Assembly (NCBI GenBank): GCA_000482145.1
Contig: AUXH01000579.1
Location: 1 to 12,047, forward strand
Direction of reading: 5' to 3'
DNA: 12,047 nt
DNA from: Strigomonas culicis
Taxonomy: Eukaryota; Euglenozoa; Kinetoplastea; Trypanosomatida; Trypanosomatidae
Shown piece after piece: positions 1-6,800 of this stretch (positions are counted from its first letter, which is position 1; each line of letters begins with the position of its first letter). A model generated the notes under the pieces. That model did not search any database. It worked only from the letters and a program-made list of their open reading frames with translations, and was not told where the DNA came from. A program made the position numbers and the translations under genes.

Positions 1-1
1 G

Positions 2-3000
2 GAGCAAGAGTGGCGCTCTCTGATGAAGGACCCCGTGAAGAACGCTCGCAGAATTGCGGACCAGGAGAAGGCGATGCGTGAGCGCGCGAAGAAGGTCGCT
101 GAGGCCCAGAAGATTGCGGACCGTGAGGCCGTGCTCGGCAAGGACGTGGGCGGCGTTCCCGTTAGCGAAGTGCACCTGGATGAGGACCCGGAATACACCG
201 CGATGGAACAGGAGTGGCGCGCTCTGATGGATGATCCCGCGAAGAATGCGAAGCTCCTTGCGGACCTAGAGAGTAGGATGTGCGAGCGTGCTAAGGTGCT
301 TGCGGGTGCCCGTAATGTTGCGAGCCGCGAGGCCGTGCTGGGCTCCACTGTAGAGGGCCTTCCCATTCAAGAGGTGCAGCTGGACGAGGACCCGGAGTAC
401 GTTGCGTTGGAGAGCGAATGGCGTGCACTGATGAAGGACCCTGTTAAGAACGCAAAGAAGATCGCAGAACAGGAGAATGCGATGCGCGAGCGTGCGAAGC
501 AAGTCGTGGCCGGGCAAAAGGTCGTGGACCGTGAGGCTGTGCTAGGAAAGGATATGGAAGGGTTTCCTATTCGTGAGGTAAAGCTGGACGAGGACCCGGA
601 GTACACCGCGATGGAAAGCGAGTGGCGCGATCTAATGAGAGACCCCGTTAAGAAGGCAAGGGCTATTGAGGACCATGAGAAGAGGATGCGGCGACGTGCA
701 AAGAAACTTGCCGATGCTCAAAAGGCCGCGGAGCGCGAAACGATGATGGGAACAGATGTGGATGGGGTTCGGATCACCGATTTGCCGTTAGATGAAGACG
801 AAGAGTACACTGCGATGGAGCAAGAGTGGCGGAATCTGTTAAAGGATCCTGTTAAGAATGCTCGAAAGATTGCAGAGCGGGAGAGAGCAATGCGCGAACG
901 TGTGAAGAAGCTTGCGGAGGCCCAGAAAATTGCGAGTCGCGAAGCCGTCCTGGGCAAGGAAGTGGAGGGCATTCCTGTGTACGAAGTGCGTCTAGACGAA
1001 GACCCGCAATACACCGCGATGGAACAGGAGTGGCGCGCTCTGATGGAAGACCCCGTGAAGAACGCCAAGAAAATCGTTGACCAAGAGAGAGCGATGCGCG
1101 AACGCGCGAAACAAATAGCGGCCGCTCAGAAGGTCGCGGACCGTGAGGCTGTGCTCGGCAAGGATGCGGATGGTATTCCAATTCATGAGGTGCACCTGGA
1201 TGAGGACCCGGAATACATTGCGATGGAACAGGAGTGGCGCGCTCTGATGAAGGACCCTGTGAAGAACGCCAAGAAAATAGTGGCCCAGGAGAAGGCCATG
1301 CGGGAGCGCGCGGGTAAGGTCGCGGAAGCCCAAAAGGTCGCAGAGCGGGAGGCTGTGCATGGCAATGAGGTGGAGGGCCTTCCCATTCATGAGGTGCACC
1401 TGGATGAGGATCCGGAGTACACCGCGATGGAGCAAGAGTGGCGCTCTCTGATGATAGACCCCGTGAAGAACGCTCGCAAAATTGCGGACCAGGAGAAGGC
1501 GATGCGGGAGCGTGCGAAGAAGGTCGCGGGTGCTCAGAAGGTTGCGGATCGCGAGTCCGTGCTCGGCAATGAGGTGGAGGGTATTCCCATTCACGAGGTG
1601 CGCCTGGACGAGGACCCGGAGTACACTGCACTGGAGCAGGAGTGGCGCGCTCTGTTGAAGGACCCCGTGAAGAATGCTCGGAAGATCGTAGAACAGGAGG
1701 ATGCGATGCGCGAACGGGCGAAGGAACTTGCGGCCGCCCAGAAGATCGCGGACCGCGAGGCGGTTCTTGGTCAGGAGGTCGAAGGCATGGCGATTGCGGA
1801 TTTGCCTCTGGAGGAAGACCCAGAGTACACGGCGTTGGAGAGCAAGTGGCGCACTCTGTTGAAGGACCCTGTGAAGAACGCTGCTTTGATCGCGGAGTGC
1901 GAGAAAAATATGCGAGCGCGTGCGAAGGAGCTCTCCGGCAGTCAGACGGTTGCAGATCGCGAGGCCGTGCTCGGTAAGGAGATTGATGGAGTCCCGATCT
2001 CCCACTTACCGCTGGACGAGGACCCGGAGTACTTTGCGATGGAGCAAGAGTGGCGTGATCTGATGAAGGATCCCGTGAAGAACGCGCGGAAGATTGTGGA
2101 CCAGGAGAGGGCGATGCGCGACCGTGCTAAGCTGGTTGCAGGTGCTCAGAAGGTTGCAGACCGTGAGGCCGTGCTGGGCAAGGATATTGACGGCGTCTTA
2201 ATCGATGATTTGCCACTGGATGAAGATCAAGAGTATACCGCGATCGAGTGCGAGTGGCGCTCTCTGATGAAGGACCCCGTGAAGAATGCCAGGAGTATTG
2301 CAGACCAAGAGAAGGCGATGCGTGAGCGTGCGAAGAAACTTGCAGACGCCCAGAAGGTCGCGGACCGTGAGGCCGTGCTCGGCAAGGACGTGGATGGTAT
2401 TCCCATTCATGAGGTGCACCTGGACGAGGACCCGGAATACACCGCGATGGAACAGGAGTGGCGCGCTCTCATGAAGGACCCTGTGAAGAACGCTCGGAAG
2501 ATCGCGGACCAGGAGAAGGCCATGCGGGAACGTGCAAAGGAAGTGGCAGATGCCCAGACGCTTGCAGGCCGTGAGACCGTGCTTGGCAGGGATGTGGATG
2601 GGATCCCCATCACGGACTTACGGCTGGACGAGGATCCGGAATTCTCTGCGGTAGAACAGGAATGGCGCGCTTTGATGAAAGACCCTGTAAAGAACGTTCG
2701 GAAGATCGCAGAACAGGAGAAGTTGATGTGCGAGCGTGCGAAGGAACTGGCTAACCTGCAAACTCTGGCCGACCGTGAAGCCGTTCTTGGAAAGGATATT
2801 GGTGGGATCCCGACCACGGACTTGCCGCTGGATGAAGATCCGGAATACTGTGCGATGGAATCTGAGTGGCGCGATTTGCTAAAGGACCCCGTCAAGAATG
2901 CCAAGCTCATTGAGGAACAGGAGAATGCGATGCGGGAACGCGCGAAGGAACTTGTGCATGCACAAACGCTTGCGGACCGCGAGGCGGTTCTGGGTAAGGA

Positions 3001-3898
3001 CATGGATGGAATGCTGGTCGCAGACTTGCCGTTGGACGAGGACCCGGAGTACACTGCGATGGAGTGCGAGTGGCGCGCCCTGTTGAAGGATCCTGTGAAG
3101 AATGCGAAGGCTATTGCGGAGCAGGAAAAGGCGATGCAGGAACGCGCGAAGGAACTTATGCATGCGCACACGCGTTCGCAGCGCAAGACTGTACTTGGCA
3201 AGAACGTAAATGGAATTCTGATCACGGACTTGCTCCTAGACGATGATCTTGAGTACACTGCGATGGAGTGCGAGTGGCGCGCTCTGATGAGAGATCCTGT
3301 AAAGAACCGCGAGAAGATTGCGGATCAGGAGAACGCAATGCGCGAGTGCGCGAAGAAAGTTGCGGATGCCCAGAAGGTCGTGGATCGCGAGGCTGTGCTC
3401 GGCAAGGAGGTGGAGGGCCTTCCCATTTACGCGGTTCGCCTGGACGAGGACGAAGCGTACACCGCGATGGAATGCGAGTGGCGCGCACTGATGAAGGATC
3501 CCGTGAAGTACGCAGAGTCGATCGTGGACCATGAGAAGGCGATGCGAGAGCGCGCGAAGGAGCTTGCGGCTGCCCAGAAGATTGCTGATCGCGAGGCCGT
3601 GCTTGGCAACGACGTTGAGGGCATACAGATTAAGTTGCTTCCGTTGGACGACGACACAGAGTACGCGGTTATAGAGTGCCAGTGGCGCGATCTGATGAAG
3701 GACCCTGTTGCGAACGCTGCGTATATCGCGGATCAAGAGAAGAAGATGCACGAGCGTGCGAAGGAACTAGCGCTTCTTCAAAGAGTAGAGAACCGTGAAG
3801 TTTTGTTGGGTAAGGACGTGGAGGGCATTCCTGTGGGTTTTCTAGGCCTGGATGAGAGTCCGGAGTTTCTTGCTTTGGAAGTTGAACGATATGAACTG
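2..3898 (+). repeat. Tandem array of 19 complete 204-bp (68-aa) units plus a partial unit
   Basis: Units begin at 23, 227, 431, 635, 839, 1043, 1247, 1451, 1655, 1859, 2063, 2267, 2471, 2675, 2879, 3083, 3287, 3491 and 3695, each exactly 204 nt with no indel; bases 2-22 are the end of an earlier unit. Each unit reads (M/L)KDPVKNA at its start, a charged helical stretch around EKAMRERAKK, a conserved REAVLGK, a short G(I/V/L)P turn, then LDEDPEYTAM and EWRAL. The helix is rich in Lys, Arg, Glu and Ala and should form an extended helical rod. Length and layout match the 68-aa repeats of trypanosome GM6/H49/FRA antigens. Because 204 is divisible by three, copy number can change without breaking the frame. 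Confidence 0.97.
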
Positions 3899-6800
3899 CT
3901 GAAGAATCCCGAAAAGAACGGAAGGGGCATTGTGGACGTGGAACGACGAATGAAGCAGCTCGCTTCTAGTTTGGCCTTCCAAAGAATGACGGAGTACGTG
4001 AACGCTGTGGTGCCGGCGGTGGTGTACCGTGTGCCGAGATCGGCTCTCGGCGTGGAGGAGGACGCTCCCTTTAAGGAGCTGCTGGCGGAGTACGCCCGAG
4101 CAAAGAGAGAGCCGGGCGCGGATACGGAAAGGGCTCTCGACTTAGAGGAGCAGCTGTTGCACCGCGCGAAGGAGCGGGCGCAAGCGCAGCGTGTGAAGGA
4201 CATGCCCTTCTTGGATAAGATGCCGGAAGGCGTCCCTATTGCAGAGATGCTAATTTTCGAAGACATTACTTTTGAGAAAATGGATGAGTGGAGAGAGAAC
4301 TTACTTCGTAATCCTCAAAAGAACAAAGAGGAGCTGGCAGATGTCGAGAAGCAGATGAATGACTGTGTGCATGCTCTGGCAAAGATCCAGAAAATGAAGG
4401 GCCGAAGGTTCCTTGCTCCGATCACGAGTGTAGGCATCCCCACCGCAGATGTTCCTTTGAACACGGATCGTGTGTTTTTAGATCTCGAGAAGGAAAGAAA
4501 CGGCCTCATCGATGAGGATCCGATAGCCAACGCGAATCGTATTGCGGAGATAGAGGATATGATGAATGATCGCGTGGACGAGTTGGCGCGGAACATGAAG
4601 TGGGATCGCCGAGGTTTCATTCCTGATCAACTAGAGGGCATCCCGAAGAACGAGATACCAGTGGATAGTGATCCTCGCTTCTTGAAGCTGGAGGAGGAGT
4701 ATGTGACACTGATCGAGGACCCCAATCGCCATGGGAAGAGGATCCAGCAGCTGGAGGTTGCCATGTGTGAGCGTGCGCATGAACTCGCGAAGGCGATCAA
4801 GTGGAACGACCGAGCGTTTCTCGACCCGTTGCCGGAGGGAGTCCCGCTGGCACGTCTTGGAATCGATCAGGATCCGGAGTTTGTGCGCTTGGAGCGGCTG
4901 CGGAAGGAGCTGATCGATGACGACCCGGAGAAGAATGCCCACCGCATTGGAAACCTCGAGGATGCGCTGAACGAGCGGGCACACGCGCTGGCGCAGGCGC
5001 TCAAGGCGGAGGAGCGCAAATTCCTAGACCAGTTCCCAGAGGACGTTCCACTAAGCTGTCTCGGTCTGGACGGTGACCCAAGATTCAAAGACTACGAAAG
5101 CGAGCGTCGCGTTTTGCGCGAGGGGCCAAACACCGATGCCCGCAAAGTGGCTGAGTTGGAGGACAGGATGAACGCGCACGTGCACAATCTAGCTAAACAG
5201 AAGAAGGCGGAGACTCGCGCGAAGATCCTGGGCGCTAAGGTGGAAGGTGTTCCGCTCGACCAAGTGCCGCTGGACGGCGACGACACTTTCCAAAAGCTGG
5301 AGGCGGAGTGTTACAGACTGATGGCGGAGGATTCCGTGAAGAACGCAGCTCGCATTTCTTCACTTGAAGACTTGCTGCGCAAACGTGCCCAAGAACTGGC
5401 GAAGAAGCTCGTGGCCAAGGATCATCTTGCCGCCCGCAGCGGGGCTGCATCTGGGCTCACAAGTGCCGAGGCGGCAGCACAGCGTGCGGCGGCTGGCCGT
5501 GAGGCACTGGCCGCCGCCCGCGCGGCGCTGGCAAAGGAGGAAGGCGCGGTCGCGCGTGCGGCACTTGCGGATGAGCTGAGTCGGATTCTGCGCCCTACCT
5601 CGTACGGCATGCCGTTGGACCTCATCCCCGTGGCGGAGGATCCCGAGGCTATGGCCCTCTTGAAGAAGTACAGGCTCGAGGCCGTAAATCCGAGGAAGGC
5701 GGCGGATGCGGAAAAGACGTGCGAAAAGTTGCAGGACCGCGTCGATCAAATCGGATATAACATGATTTATGGAGACCGGGCCGCGTACTTGGACCCCCAC
5801 CCAGAGGGCGTTCATGCGCTCGACTTGCCCGTGCACAACGACCCTGTATTCCGTGAAATTGTTTTGCAGCGCGCGCTGCTACAGGCGGAGGACCCTGTTT
5901 CCAACGTGGACGCGATTAAAGACCTGGAGCGTGATCTCAACGTCCGCGCGCACGAGTTGGCCGGTAAGTGGAATCAGCGGTTATCCTACCTCGATCCAGA
6001 GCCGGAGGGCATTGCCGCGATGGATGTGCCCGTGGATGATGACGAGGAGTTTGTGAACATTGAGGATCACTTAAACACGCTGCTCGCAAGTGGGGTTACG
6101 CACGGCGACCAGATTGAATCGCTCAAGGAAGTGCTCAACGATCGCTATCACGAACTTGCCAACGGCATCAAGGCATACGATTTAAGTTACATGAAGCCCG
6201 AGTACAACGGCGTGTCTACGGAAGCACTGGATCTGCATGGGCAGGAAGACTTCCGCGACTTGGCGAACAAGCACCGCCGTGCCCGCCGCGAAGGCCGGCG
6301 GCCTGAGTTTGACGCGGATGAGATTCTGGAGGAGATGGAACGTATTGCCGAGGAGGTGGCGGCGCAGGGCCCCGGCGCCTGCTATCCGTTCCTGGATGCC
6401 TTCCCTGAAGGCGTGCCATTAGAAGATTTGGACCTCGAGGGTGACGCCAGGTTTCGTGAACTGGAGGCTAGGTATGGGGATCTCATCAACAACCCCAAGA
6501 CGCGCAACGATCCACGAGTGAAGGAGGTGCAGGACATGATGAATGCACGCGTGCACGAGCTCGCACAGGAAAGGCAGCAGCAGAGCGACCTTGCGGGGCT
6601 GGAGCGGAGCTACCTTGGCGTGCCCACGAAGGATCTGCGTGTGCTGGATGACCCCACAATGTCCAAGTTGATCGAGCAGTACGAACGCGCGCTGCGTGAC
6701 CCCGCCACGACCCCGGCGCAGCTGCGAGCACTCAAGGAGGCCGTCGACCGGCGGGGGGAGGCGCTGGCAGCGGACTATATTGCCCGCGAGCGCGCCACGT

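Noticed and set aside
23..25. ATG at 23 as the start codon of gene 1
   Set aside because: The frame is open to base 2 with repeat-consistent residues EQEWRSL before it, and this Met is the first residue of a repeat unit. The real start is outside the window.
852..3258. Long open frames on the minus strand across the repeat array (for example 992-2005, 2407-3258, 852-1631)
   Set aside because: They are repeat-derived mirrors of the sense gene. A 204-nt unit is divisible by three, so a stop-free antisense frame in one unit remains open in the next. Their Ser/Arg/Leu-rich translations show no domain.
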